Below, in pieces: positions 1 through 6,635 of a stretch of 17,984 nucleotides of DNA; within the stretch, counting starts at the first letter, position 1, and every line of letters starts with the position of its first letter. Source of the DNA: an uncultured Clostridia bacterium (lineage in GTDB: Bacteria > Bacillota_I > Bacilli_A > RF39 > UBA660). Location of the stretch: contig CAMNBS010000017.1 in assembly GCA_946533175.1 (NCBI GenBank), positions 1 through 17,984 on the forward strand, in the 5' to 3' direction. A program made the translations under genes and the position numbers. Under the pieces are notes generated by a model that saw only the letters and a list, made by a program, of their open reading frames with translations, was not told where the DNA came from and made no database searches.

Positions 1-1
1 A

Positions 2-73
2 GTAAGCCAAGAACCATCTCCTATAAACAATGTTGTAAGTGATAGAAAAGATGGCGAAATAGAAGAAATATAA
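2..73 (+). CDS. C-terminal end of an unidentified protein (5' truncated by the window)
   Basis: An open frame enters at base 2 and runs 23 codons to a TAA at 71-73. The visible tail is hydrophilic, rich in Asp, Glu and Ser, and ends in EIEEI. No family can be recognised from so short a piece. The stop codon lies in the left arm of a strong terminator hairpin, which supports this being a true gene end. The other two forward frames close early (stops at 40-42 and 3-5). Confidence 0.45.
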   Translation, partial: VSQEPSPINNVVSDRKDGEIEEI

Positions 74-96
74 GATATGTTTATCATATCTTTTTT
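72..96 (+). terminator. Rho-independent terminator after the upstream partial gene
   Basis: AAGATATG (72-79) pairs with CATATCTT (85-92) around a five-base loop, giving an 8-bp stem followed by a T run to 96. It overlaps the upstream stop codon. No separate promoter is obvious between it and the CvpA gene 17 bp later, so that gene may depend on readthrough. Confidence 0.75.
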
Positions 97-112
97 CAAA
101 TAAGGAGGATTA

Positions 113-811
113 ATGAAATTATATGACTTAATTATTGTATTTTTTTTGATTTTATGTGCTGTAATTGGTTTTAAAAGGGGATTTTTTAAATCATTAATTA
201 CATTTGCTGGATTTATTTTTATTATCGTTTTATCTTATAATTTAAAGAATTATCTTGGTGATTTTTTAACCTTAAACTTACCTTTTATAAACTTTAAACA
301 ATTTATGGGTGGGGCAAGTACTTTAAATATTGTTATGTATCAAGCGATTGCTTTTTTAGTCATTTTGTCTATTTTAGCGCTTGTTTATAAAATTATAGTT
401 GCTATAACAGGTATTTTTGAGAAAATATTGAAATATACCATTATTTTAGGAATTCCTTCTAAACTATTAGGTTTAGTTTTAGGATTACTAGAAGGATATG
501 TTATTGTATATCTTGTTCTTTTCTTTTTAACTCAACCATTTTTAAATTTAAATGTTTTAGAAAACAGTAATTATGCATCGCAAATTTTAGAAAAAACACC
601 TTTAATTTCACCTGTCGCTGATGCTAGTTTAAAAATAATTAATGAAATAACTGACTTAAGTAAAACAGAAAATGCTAATGAATTAGATTTACAAATAGCT
701 GATATTATTTTAAAAGAAAAAGTTACTTCGAAAGAGGTTATGCAGAAATTGATAAATCAAGGGAAAATCAAAATTGAAGGTATTGATACAATTTTAAATA
801 AATATAATTAA
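113..811 (+). CDS. CvpA family membrane protein
   Basis: The 232-residue protein begins with the CvpA signature: a short N-terminus (MKLYDLI), a first membrane helix and a G-x-x-R/K-G turn (IGFKRGFFKSL, about residues 19-29). Three further hydrophobic segments follow (about 33-50, 75-100 and 110-142), then a soluble tail of about 90 residues. The family is named for E. coli CvpA (colicin V production), but its biochemical role is unsettled. In Bacilli it often sits near mutS2, zapA and thioredoxin genes. Here thioredoxin follows after nine bases, so the two are probably co-transcribed. The start has an ideal AAGGAGG at 102-108. The family call is from sequence; the function is unknown. Confidence 0.85.
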   Translation: MKLYDLIIVFFLILCAVIGFKRGFFKSLITFAGFIFIIVLSYNLKNYLGDFLTLNLPFINFKQFMGGASTLNIVMYQAIAFLVILSILALVYKIIVAITGIFEKILKYTIILGIPSKLLGLVLGLLEGYVIVYLVLFFLTQPFLNLNVLENSNYASQILEKTPLISPVADASLKIINEITDLSKTENANELDLQIADIILKEKVTSKEVMQKLINQGKIKIEGIDTILNKYN

Positions 812-820
812 GGGGGATGT

Positions 821-1105
821 ATGATAAAATACTTAGAAAATAATTTATTATCAGAAATAAGTGAAGGAAGAGTGCTTGTTGATTTTTATGCAGATTGGTG
901 TGGTCCATGTAAAATGATGAGCGAGATGTTAAATAAAATTAATGATATTAAGATAATTAAAGTTAATGTTGACAAGTATATGGATTTAGCTCAACAATAT
1001 GGAGTAATGAGTATTCCAACATTAATTTTATTTGATAATGGTAATCTTATTCGTCAACATGTTGGTATGATGAGTTTAAATGAATTAAATGATTTCATTA
1101 AATAA
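821..1105 (+). CDS. Thioredoxin-like protein
   Basis: A 94-residue cytoplasmic disulfide reductase of the thioredoxin fold. The active site is WCGPC (Cys27 and Cys30) after the strand VDFYAD. The cis-proline loop is at SIPTLILF (Pro66), followed by the usual G-x turn. It is about ten residues shorter than typical TrxA (about 105), mostly at the N-terminus, but all core elements are present. It follows the CvpA gene by nine bases with a GGGGG-rich ribosome binding site and ends at a strong terminator, so it is the last gene of that unit. It may be an accessory thioredoxin rather than the main TrxA; the sequence cannot settle this. Confidence 0.9.
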   Translation: MIKYLENNLLSEISEGRVLVDFYADWCGPCKMMSEMLNKINDIKIIKVNVDKYMDLAQQYGVMSIPTLILFDNGNLIRQHVGMMSLNELNDFIK

Positions 1106-1125
1106 TCCTTAGGGATTATTTTTTT
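1101..1125 (+). terminator. Rho-independent terminator after the thioredoxin gene
   Basis: AATAATCC (1101-1108) pairs with GGATTATT (1113-1120) around TTAG, followed by a T run to 1125. The stop codon lies in the left arm. Confidence 0.85.
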
Positions 1126-1149
1126 AGGATATTTTTTTAAATAAATCTA

Positions 1150-1158
1150 TGTTATAAT
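1150..1158 (+). promoter_or_regulatory. Extended -10 promoter for the pseudo-iPGM/DUF1538/P-II operon
   Basis: TGTTATAAT is a perfect extended -10 (TGn plus TATAAT at 1153-1158). No good -35 is seen at the right distance; upstream is only T-rich sequence. Transcription would start near 1165, about 20 bases before the first ATG at 1186, which has AAAGGTGAT at 1174-1182. Confidence 0.7.
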
Positions 1159-1185
1159 AGTAATATAAATAATAAAGGTGATGGA

Positions 1186-2613
1186 ATGAAAACAGTAATG
1201 CTTTTAATTAATGGCTTTGGAATAGAAACTAAAGAATCATATTCAATATATGATGCTAATCTTATGCCAAATTTTGATTTATTAACAAAAAAATATATGT
1301 TTCAGTCTTTAAATAGTAATGTTGATAGTATATATGAAGGTTATCGAAATATGAGTTTAGAGATAAATGAATTATATAACTATCATATCTATGAGCGTGA
1401 ATTATTAAGTGGTAATATTTTTAAAAATAATACTTATACTGTGATTAATAGTGAACTTCAAAATCGAAAAAGTAAATTACACATATTTGTTTTGGTTGAT
1501 ACTTCCTTAAAGATCGTTGATAATATAAAAAGCTTTATTAAGCAAATTAACAAAGATCATGATAAAAAAATATTTTTACATATTGTTCTTACTAGTACTA
1601 ATTATGAAGATTATCCCCAAATAATAAATGTTTTAAGTAAAATTAATGTTGATTTAAGTGATTATGCAACGATTGGAATGATTATGGGATTAGAGAATTT
1701 ATTAAATAGTAATCCGATTACTGAATTAAACTTCTTTTTAAAAATTCTTATATCTGAGGTTGGTGAAAAATGGCAATCATTTAAGCAAAAATTGGATGTT
1801 AGTTATGGAACTAAAACTTCACCTACTGCGATTAAACCGTTCGTTGTTAATTCAGGATTTGGTATTGAAGCGAATGATTTATTTGTAATATGGAATTATG
1901 ATAATATTGATATTACAAATTTTATTGATGGAATAAAAAGAATTAATTATGGGGAGATATCAAATAATGTGGCTTTTTATTCATTATTTCCGATTACTTA
2001 TCATGCAGAAATCAACTATTTTTTAAATTATGAAACATCACCAAAATCTTTAGCTACTAATATGAAAGGATTAGATTTTAAAAGTTTAATATTGACCAAT
2101 AAGGAACAAGTTTCGATAATTAATTATTATTTAAATGGTCTTAATAATGTTAATAATCCGGATATTTCATATTTAGCGATGGATAATATAATGTATGATG
2201 TTAATAGCATTGTTAATATCATTAATACTAATTCACAAGAGTTAATAATTATAAATTATGATATTACTAGTGTTTTAACAGTTGAAGAATTACAGAATAC
2301 TTTAAATAAAATTGATAAAGTAATTGAAGGAATATATAAAAATACGGAAAAAAATAGTTATAATATTATTATTAGTTCACTTTTTGGTATGAATAAAACA
2401 ATTCCTAATCAAAAAGGGGAAATATGCCATATTGATTATAATAAAGTTCCTATTGTTTATATTAATAACTTTATTACGAGAAAAAATTATTTAATTAATG
2501 AAGGAAGTATTAATGAATTATTAAAAATTTGTTATTATAGTATTTCTAAAAAATATATGGGTACATCTTTAATTGTTAAAAAAAATTGGTTATATCGTTT
2601 AATATTTAAATAG
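1186..2613 (+). CDS. Alkaline-phosphatase superfamily protein resembling phosphoglycerate mutase (iPGM), probable pseudoenzyme
   Basis: A 475-residue soluble protein. The start (MLLINGFGIE, then MPNFDLLTKKY near 27-37) matches the opening of cofactor-independent phosphoglycerate mutases and related alkaline-phosphatase-fold enzymes, which open with a metal-binding DGFG. Here the Asp is Asn9. The usual downstream Asp-His metal pair (as in ADHGN) is replaced by Ser397-Ser398 in IIISSLFGM. The D-x-x-x-H motif is at best INYDITSV (Asp359, no His). One His remains at CHIDYNKVP (His415). Ser57 in GYRNMSLEI could match the nucleophile position. The fold call is fairly secure; loss of activity is inferred from the missing ligands. 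It is the first gene of a tight operon with a DUF1538 membrane protein (gap 9 bases) and a P-II-like protein, so a regulatory or scaffolding role there is possible but unproven. Confidence 0.65.
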   Translation: MKTVMLLINGFGIETKESYSIYDANLMPNFDLLTKKYMFQSLNSNVDSIYEGYRNMSLEINELYNYHIYERELLSGNIFKNNTYTVINSELQNRKSKLHIFVLVDTSLKIVDNIKSFIKQINKDHDKKIFLHIVLTSTNYEDYPQIINVLSKINVDLSDYATIGMIMGLENLLNSNPITELNFFLKILISEVGEKWQSFKQKLDVSYGTKTSPTAIKPFVVNSGFGIEANDLFVIWNYDNIDITNFIDGIKRINYGEISNNVAFYSLFPITYHAEINYFLNYETSPKSLATNMKGLDFKSLILTNKEQVSIINYYLNGLNNVNNPDISYLAMDNIMYDVNSIVNIINTNSQELIIINYDITSVLTVEELQNTLNKIDKVIEGIYKNTEKNSYNIIISSLFGMNKTIPNQKGEICHIDYNKVPIVYINNFITRKNYLINEGSINELLKICYYSISKKYMGTSLIVKKNWLYRLIFK

Positions 2614-2622
2614 GGAGGATAG

Positions 2623-4101
2623 ATGAAAAAAAAGTTATTAGATAATTTTATTGATTCTTCTCAATCTGTTATGCCTATTGCATTAGTTGTAACAATTCTT
2701 AGTCTTGTTATAAATATTTCTAATGAACTGGTTTTTTCTTTTGCTATTAGTTCTATTTTACTAATTATTGGGATAACTTTTTTTACAACAGGTGTTGATA
2801 TTGGTTTAATAAAGATTGGAGATAGTATAGCAACAAGAGTTCTTAAAACAAGAAAAAAATGGTTAATCCTTCTAGTTAGTTTAATAATTGGATTTGTTAT
2901 TACCATTGCTGAACCAGATTTAATTGTTTTAGCTAGTGAATTACCAGCAATCCCTAATTATTTAATTATTGGATTAGTAGCTTTAGGAATAGGCATTTTT
3001 TTAATGATTGGGGTATTACGTATTATTAATCGCTTATCTTTTCGAAAGATAATAACTTGTTCTTTGATATTAATAATGTTTCTTCTTTATTTTACAAAGG
3101 AAGAGTTTATTTCTGTTGCTTTTGATTCTGGAGGAGTAACGACTGGTCCCATTGGTGTTCCACTACTTTTTGCTTTTGGGTATGGGATAACTAGAATTAG
3201 AAGTGATAAGGATGTTCAGAGTGATACTTTTGGTTTATGTGGTTTATGTTCACTAGGACCTGTTATTATTATTTTGATATTAGGTTTATTTTTTAAGACA
3301 AATAGTACATTTGATACATCTAATTTTATAAGTAATGTTCCATTTTTTAATCGATTTATGAATAGCTTTATTATATCTCTTAAAGAAGTTATTATAGCTT
3401 TGTTACCTATATTACTTATCTTTACGTTTTCTTGTTTTTTAGGAAATAAATTATCGAAAAATGAATATATTCGAATAGCTATTGGAGTTGTATTAACGCT
3501 AATAGGGTTAACTTTATTTTTGACTGGAGTTAGAGCAAGCTTTTTAGAAATGGGGTATTTATTGGGAAGTACTATTAGTTTATCTCATAAATATTTATTA
3601 ATTCCTGTTGGTATGATTATTGGCTTTATTATTATTAATGCAGAGCCGGCGATAAAAATTTTAAATAAAAAAATATCAAAATTAACAGAAGGAAGTATTC
3701 GTGAAAGTGTTATAAATCTTTGTATGTCAATAGGGGTTTGTTTTGCTATTGGCTTATCATTAATTAGAATTGTATTTGATATACCAATTATTTATATTAT
3801 TGTACCAGGATATTTTTTAGCAGCCGTTTTAATGTATTTTACAAGTGATATTTTTGTTACGGTTGCGTATGATTCGGGTGGAGCAGCTTGTGGAGCACTT
3901 ACAACATCATTTTTATTACCTTTATGTATTGGTGCAAGTGTAAGTTTAAATAAAAATATTATGGCGCAGGCTTTTGGAGTTGGTTCTTTAGTAGCTTTAA
4001 CACCAATTATTACCATTCAAATTCTTGGTATTATTTATTCATTTAAAATGAATAAAAAGAAGAAGATGGTTCATTTAAATGAAGAAATAGTTGAATATTA
4101 G
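2623..4101 (+). CDS. DUF1538 tandem-repeat membrane protein (putative ion/solute transporter)
   Basis: A 492-residue, very hydrophobic protein with about a dozen membrane segments. It is built of two homologous DUF1538 halves. Each has a F-x-T-G-V element (54-58 and 299-303), a buried A-E-P motif (Glu97-Pro98 and Glu341-Pro342) and an A-[FY]-D-S-G-G re-entrant-like motif (168-171 and 417-420). The parallel order and spacing show internal duplication. The repeated acidic residues in the membrane fit a cation-coupled transporter. As I recall, a DUF1538 pair (UmpAB of Halomonas) was reported to act as a Na+/H+ antiporter; whether this protein shares that activity is inference. The gene starts after GGGAGG and is followed 11 bases later by a P-II-like gene, suggesting regulation of transport by a P-II sensor. 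Confidence 0.85.
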   Translation: MKKKLLDNFIDSSQSVMPIALVVTILSLVINISNELVFSFAISSILLIIGITFFTTGVDIGLIKIGDSIATRVLKTRKKWLILLVSLIIGFVITIAEPDLIVLASELPAIPNYLIIGLVALGIGIFLMIGVLRIINRLSFRKIITCSLILIMFLLYFTKEEFISVAFDSGGVTTGPIGVPLLFAFGYGITRIRSDKDVQSDTFGLCGLCSLGPVIIILILGLFFKTNSTFDTSNFISNVPFFNRFMNSFIISLKEVIIALLPILLIFTFSCFLGNKLSKNEYIRIAIGVVLTLIGLTLFLTGVRASFLEMGYLLGSTISLSHKYLLIPVGMIIGFIIINAEPAIKILNKKISKLTEGSIRESVINLCMSIGVCFAIGLSLIRIVFDIPIIYIIVPGYFLAAVLMYFTSDIFVTVAYDSGGAACGALTTSFLLPLCIGASVSLNKNIMAQAFGVGSLVALTPIITIQILGIIYSFKMNKKKKMVHLNEEIVEY

Positions 4102-4112
4102 GGAGAGTATAA

Positions 4113-4751
4113 ATGAAATTAAAGTTATTATTTATTATTAATGATCAAGAAAAAAAGCTTAATATATTAATTAATAAATTTAATCTTCCTTTTAATGTGG
4201 TTATGCATGGATTAGGTACTGCTAGTCAATCTATTTTAGATTTTTTTGATCTTGTTCCAACGGAAAAAAATATCCTTTTGGCTATTATATCAGCTGATTT
4301 AGAAAAAACAATAATGACTTATTTACGGGATAATAATAAAATGAATGAGGTTGGTAAGGGTATTGGATTTACTATATCTTTATCTAGTTCTCCTAAATAT
4401 ATGCAAGATGCATTTAAAGAAAGGGAAAATGAATTAATGAATATGAAAAGTGAGTATCATTTAATTGTTACTATTGTTAATAGTGGAAATGCTGACAAGG
4501 TAATGAAAGTTGCTAAAAAATGTGGGGCTAATGGTGGCACACTTCTTAAAGGAAGAGATATGGAAGGTAAAAATAGTTTTAAGTTTTTCAATATGACTAT
4601 TGAACCGGAAAAAGATATATTATTAATTGTTTGTAAAAATATTGAAAAGAATAAAATTATGGAAGGAATATTACATGAATGTGGTGCTAATACATCCGCT
4701 GGTGGTATTTGTTATTCTCTTCCTGTTGATAGTATAATGGGATTCGAATAA
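4113..4751 (+). CDS. Tandem P-II (GlnB-like) domain protein
   Basis: A 212-residue cytoplasmic protein that looks like two fused P-II-like domains, where canonical GlnB/GlnK is one domain of about 112. The first half (1-95) is divergent but has strand-helix-strand spacing and a GKGIGFTISL end strand. The second half (about 115-212) is clearer: LIVTIVNSG strand, a helix with AKKCGANGGTLLKGRD leading into the T-loop region (142-165), ILLIVCKNIEKNKIMEGI and a final GGICYSLPVDSIMG. The uridylylated Tyr at the tip of the GlnB T-loop is not evident. P-II proteins sense ATP/ADP and 2-oxoglutarate and often bind and gate a co-encoded membrane transporter (GlnK-AmtB). The location directly after a DUF1538 transporter fits that logic, but the ligand here is unknown. 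The ribosome binding site is AGGGAGAG. Confidence 0.8.
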   Translation: MKLKLLFIINDQEKKLNILINKFNLPFNVVMHGLGTASQSILDFFDLVPTEKNILLAIISADLEKTIMTYLRDNNKMNEVGKGIGFTISLSSSPKYMQDAFKERENELMNMKSEYHLIVTIVNSGNADKVMKVAKKCGANGGTLLKGRDMEGKNSFKFFNMTIEPEKDILLIVCKNIEKNKIMEGILHECGANTSAGGICYSLPVDSIMGFE

Positions 4752-4796
4752 TGTCAATTTATGCTGTCAATAAATAGAGATTTTTTAACTTGATAA

Positions 4797-4825
4797 TTGA
4801 CTATTATGTCATAAAATAGTATATT
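4797..4825 (+). promoter_or_regulatory. SigA-type promoter for the noncoding RNA
   Basis: TTGACT (4797-4802), a 17-bp spacer and TATATT (4820-4825) form a strong consensus-like promoter with no protein gene in the next 380 bases. The predicted start is near 4832. Two direct repeats of TGTCAAT lie just upstream (4752-4758 and 4765-4771); they could be an operator but are short. Confidence 0.75.
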
Positions 4826-4831
4826 AAAAGA

Positions 4832-5159
4832 GTAGAGTCCATTGATAGTTGAAAATACTATTAAAAACAAGAAAACTAATATCGATTTATGTAAATAAAT
4901 AGTGATTAGGATGGGTAAAATTGTATTGTCAATTATTATTTAAAAGTTTATATGTACTCAGAACTCACCGTAAAGGGAGACAATAAACTAATTTAAAGAT
5001 AGTGTAGGAGGTGATTTGCCGTTAAACCAAAATAAAGTAAATCATTGATAATTACACTAGTGAATATTAATGCTTTATCTTATTGTGGTAATTAATTATG
5101 TTAATTATTACAAAGGGAAAACGGCAATAAAACTTTAAAGGCATAAAATATGCCTTTTT
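4832..5159 (+). ncRNA. Structured noncoding RNA of about 330 nt, class not identified
   Basis: The 462-base stretch between the P-II gene and 5214 has no credible ORF but holds a promoter, a series of helices and a terminator. Helices seen: CTAAT/ATTAG (4876-4880 with 4905-4909) capped by ATTTA/TAAAT; a 13-bp stem 4939-4951 with 4983-4997 (AA bulge) enclosing CTC-CC/GGGAG (4964-4979); TTGCCGTT (5016-5023) with AACGGCAA (5120-5127), a long-range stem closing two inner hairpins (5032-5078 and 5088-5111); and the terminator. Between the domains lies AGGAGGTGAT (5006-5015). I see no T-box, TPP, SAM, RNase P, tmRNA or SRP hallmark. The following gene has its own promoter, so this is more likely a stand-alone RNA than a riboswitch. 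The raiA-motif RNAs of Firmicutes are one class to compare; that is a guess. Confidence 0.7.
5137..5159 (+). terminator. Rho-independent terminator of the noncoding RNA
   Basis: AAAGGCATA (5137-5145) pairs with TATGCCTTT (5149-5157) around AAA, with the T run ending at 5159. It is 10 bases after the end of the long-range TTGCCGTT/AACGGCAA helix. Confidence 0.88.
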
Positions 5160-5162
5160 ATA

Positions 5163-5190
5163 TTGTCATTAATAAAATTTATGTTATAAT
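5163..5190 (+). promoter_or_regulatory. Promoter for the membrane protein / glycosidase pair
   Basis: TTGTCA (5163-5168), a 16-bp spacer and TATAAT (5185-5190) with an extended TG at 5182-5183. It begins four bases after the T run of the noncoding-RNA terminator. Transcription would start near 5197; the ATG at 5214 is preceded by AAGAGG at 5203-5208. Confidence 0.8.
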
Positions 5191-5213
5191 TATAGGAGAA
5201 GTAAGAGGTATAT

Positions 5214-6635
5214 ATGAATGATGATATTGAGATTTTAGATATATTTAATGATAACAAAAAGAATGATGATAAAAAAGTAGAATCAACAAAAAAAGAATCA
5301 AAACCAAATAAGATTGAACATGAACCAGTAAAGAAAATAATTCCTAAAGTTCCTAAAAGAAAAAGCAAAGTGAAAACTAAGGCTATTCAGGTATTATTTT
5401 GCAGTATCAGTGCTTTATTTATTTTAGGATGTTGTGTTTTCTATGGATTAAGATTAATTAAATATTATAAGATATACAATCCTAAAATTGAAAATGAAAA
5501 TGGTAATACTCTTTTAGCTAAAGACATTTCAAATAATAGTGAAATAGTTTATGAAGGAGATGGACTATATATATCTTCAGGAAATTATATTTATAAAGGA
5601 AATGTTAATAATAATTATTTGAAATTTAATAATATGTTATGGAGAATATTACGAGTAAATGTTGATAATTCAATTGATATTATTTTAGATGATTATATTA
5701 ATTTATTACCATGGAATAAAAGTACAACCGAATTTAGTGAATCTGAAATATATAAATATTTAAATGAAGATTTTTTAAACCAAATTAATAAAGAAATGTT
5801 AATAAAAACAAATTATTGTGCAGATTTAGTTGATGATTTAGGAAATATTACTTGTGAAAAACATGATACTGATACGTATGTTATGCTTTTAGATATTACT
5901 AGTTTCTTAAATACGGTTAAAGATAAAAAATCATTTTTAGTCCAAGATGATGAAATTATGTGGTTAAACAATTATTCAACTGATAAAGTATGGCATACAA
6001 ATGGTGTTAATGTAAGTAAAAGTGATAGTACAACCTTTTATGAAATAAGACCAGTTGTTAAATTAAAAAATAATATTTATTATACAAGTGGTGATGGTAG
6101 CAAAGAAAATCCTTATGTTGTCGAAGATAAAGAAGAGTTAAGTTTAGGAAGTGTGGTTAAGTTAGGACAAGATAATTGGATTGTCTATGACATGTCTAAT
6201 AATATTCGCTTAATGCGAGAAGATGTTTTAGAGGCAAAACATAATTTTGATAATACGAAGAATATTTATGATGTGGATAGTAAAGATTCTCTTGCTAATT
6301 ATTTAAATACAACTTATTTGGATAGTTTATCATACAAAGATATGTTGATAGAAGATACTTTTTACGTTGGTGCTTATAAAGATAGTATTCGTGATGTAGA
6401 AAAAAATACAGTTAAAGTTAAAGTAGGGATTCCTAATATTATAGATCATAAATTAAATAGTTCAGTTAAATCATATTTTACTTCAACCGCTAATGAAGAT
6501 ATTATTTGGGTTTATGAAAATCCTTTAAGACCTAGTAGAAATACGTCAACAAGGAGTATTAGACCTTGTATTGTCCTTGATAAGAGTTATATTAACAAAT
6601 TAAAATTCAATAAAGGTTATTTTGAGGTGGCATAA
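5214..6635 (+). CDS. Single-pass membrane protein with two repeated extracellular domains (DUF6273-like)
   Basis: A 473-residue protein. Residues 1-55 are highly charged and cytoplasmic; one membrane helix spans about 57-80 with a basic stretch before it (N-in orientation). The rest is extracellular and holds two related domains. Domain 1 (about 112-302) has LWRIL (142-146), an IRPVVKL strand (278-284) and GDGSKENPY (293-301). Domain 2 (about 311-456) has NWIVYD (321-326) and SIRPCIVL (448-455). This W-R/I-hydrophobic opening with a late RPVV strand and GDGS-x-x-NPY resembles surface domains common in gut Firmicutes (DUF6273-like); the name is tentative. Cys202 and Cys214 could form a disulfide. 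The stop overlaps the next start (TAATG), so it is translationally coupled to a phosphodiester glycosidase; the pair may act together at the cell surface. Confidence 0.7.
   Translation: MNDDIEILDIFNDNKKNDDKKVESTKKESKPNKIEHEPVKKIIPKVPKRKSKVKTKAIQVLFCSISALFILGCCVFYGLRLIKYYKIYNPKIENENGNTLLAKDISNNSEIVYEGDGLYISSGNYIYKGNVNNNYLKFNNMLWRILRVNVDNSIDIILDDYINLLPWNKSTTEFSESEIYKYLNEDFLNQINKEMLIKTNYCADLVDDLGNITCEKHDTDTYVMLLDITSFLNTVKDKKSFLVQDDEIMWLNNYSTDKVWHTNGVNVSKSDSTTFYEIRPVVKLKNNIYYTSGDGSKENPYVVEDKEELSLGSVVKLGQDNWIVYDMSNNIRLMREDVLEAKHNFDNTKNIYDVDSKDSLANYLNTTYLDSLSYKDMLIEDTFYVGAYKDSIRDVEKNTVKVKVGIPNIIDHKLNSSVKSYFTSTANEDIIWVYENPLRPSRNTSTRSIRPCIVLDKSYINKLKFNKGYFEVA

Noticed and set aside
113..811. Colicin V (bacteriocin) production locus
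   Set aside because: CvpA-family membrane proteins are widespread housekeeping-type genes; no bacteriocin precursor or dedicated exporter is beside it.
2661..2906. Open frames on the - strand (also 3792-4016, 5135-5368, 7780-8025, 9132-9344, 9348-9533 and 13833-14081)
   Set aside because: All lie opposite convincing + strand genes, lack ribosome binding sites and resemble no family; they are frame shadows.
4832..5159. Known RNA classes: RNase P, tmRNA, SRP RNA, T-box, TPP or SAM riboswitch
   Set aside because: None of their invariant motifs were seen, and the following gene has its own promoter. The bases AGAGTCC near 4834 recall RNase P CR-I, but the other conserved regions are missing.
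4752..5213. CRISPR array or insertion sequence in the gene-free stretch
   Set aside because: There are no regularly spaced repeats longer than seven bases, no terminal inverted repeats with a transposase and no target duplication.
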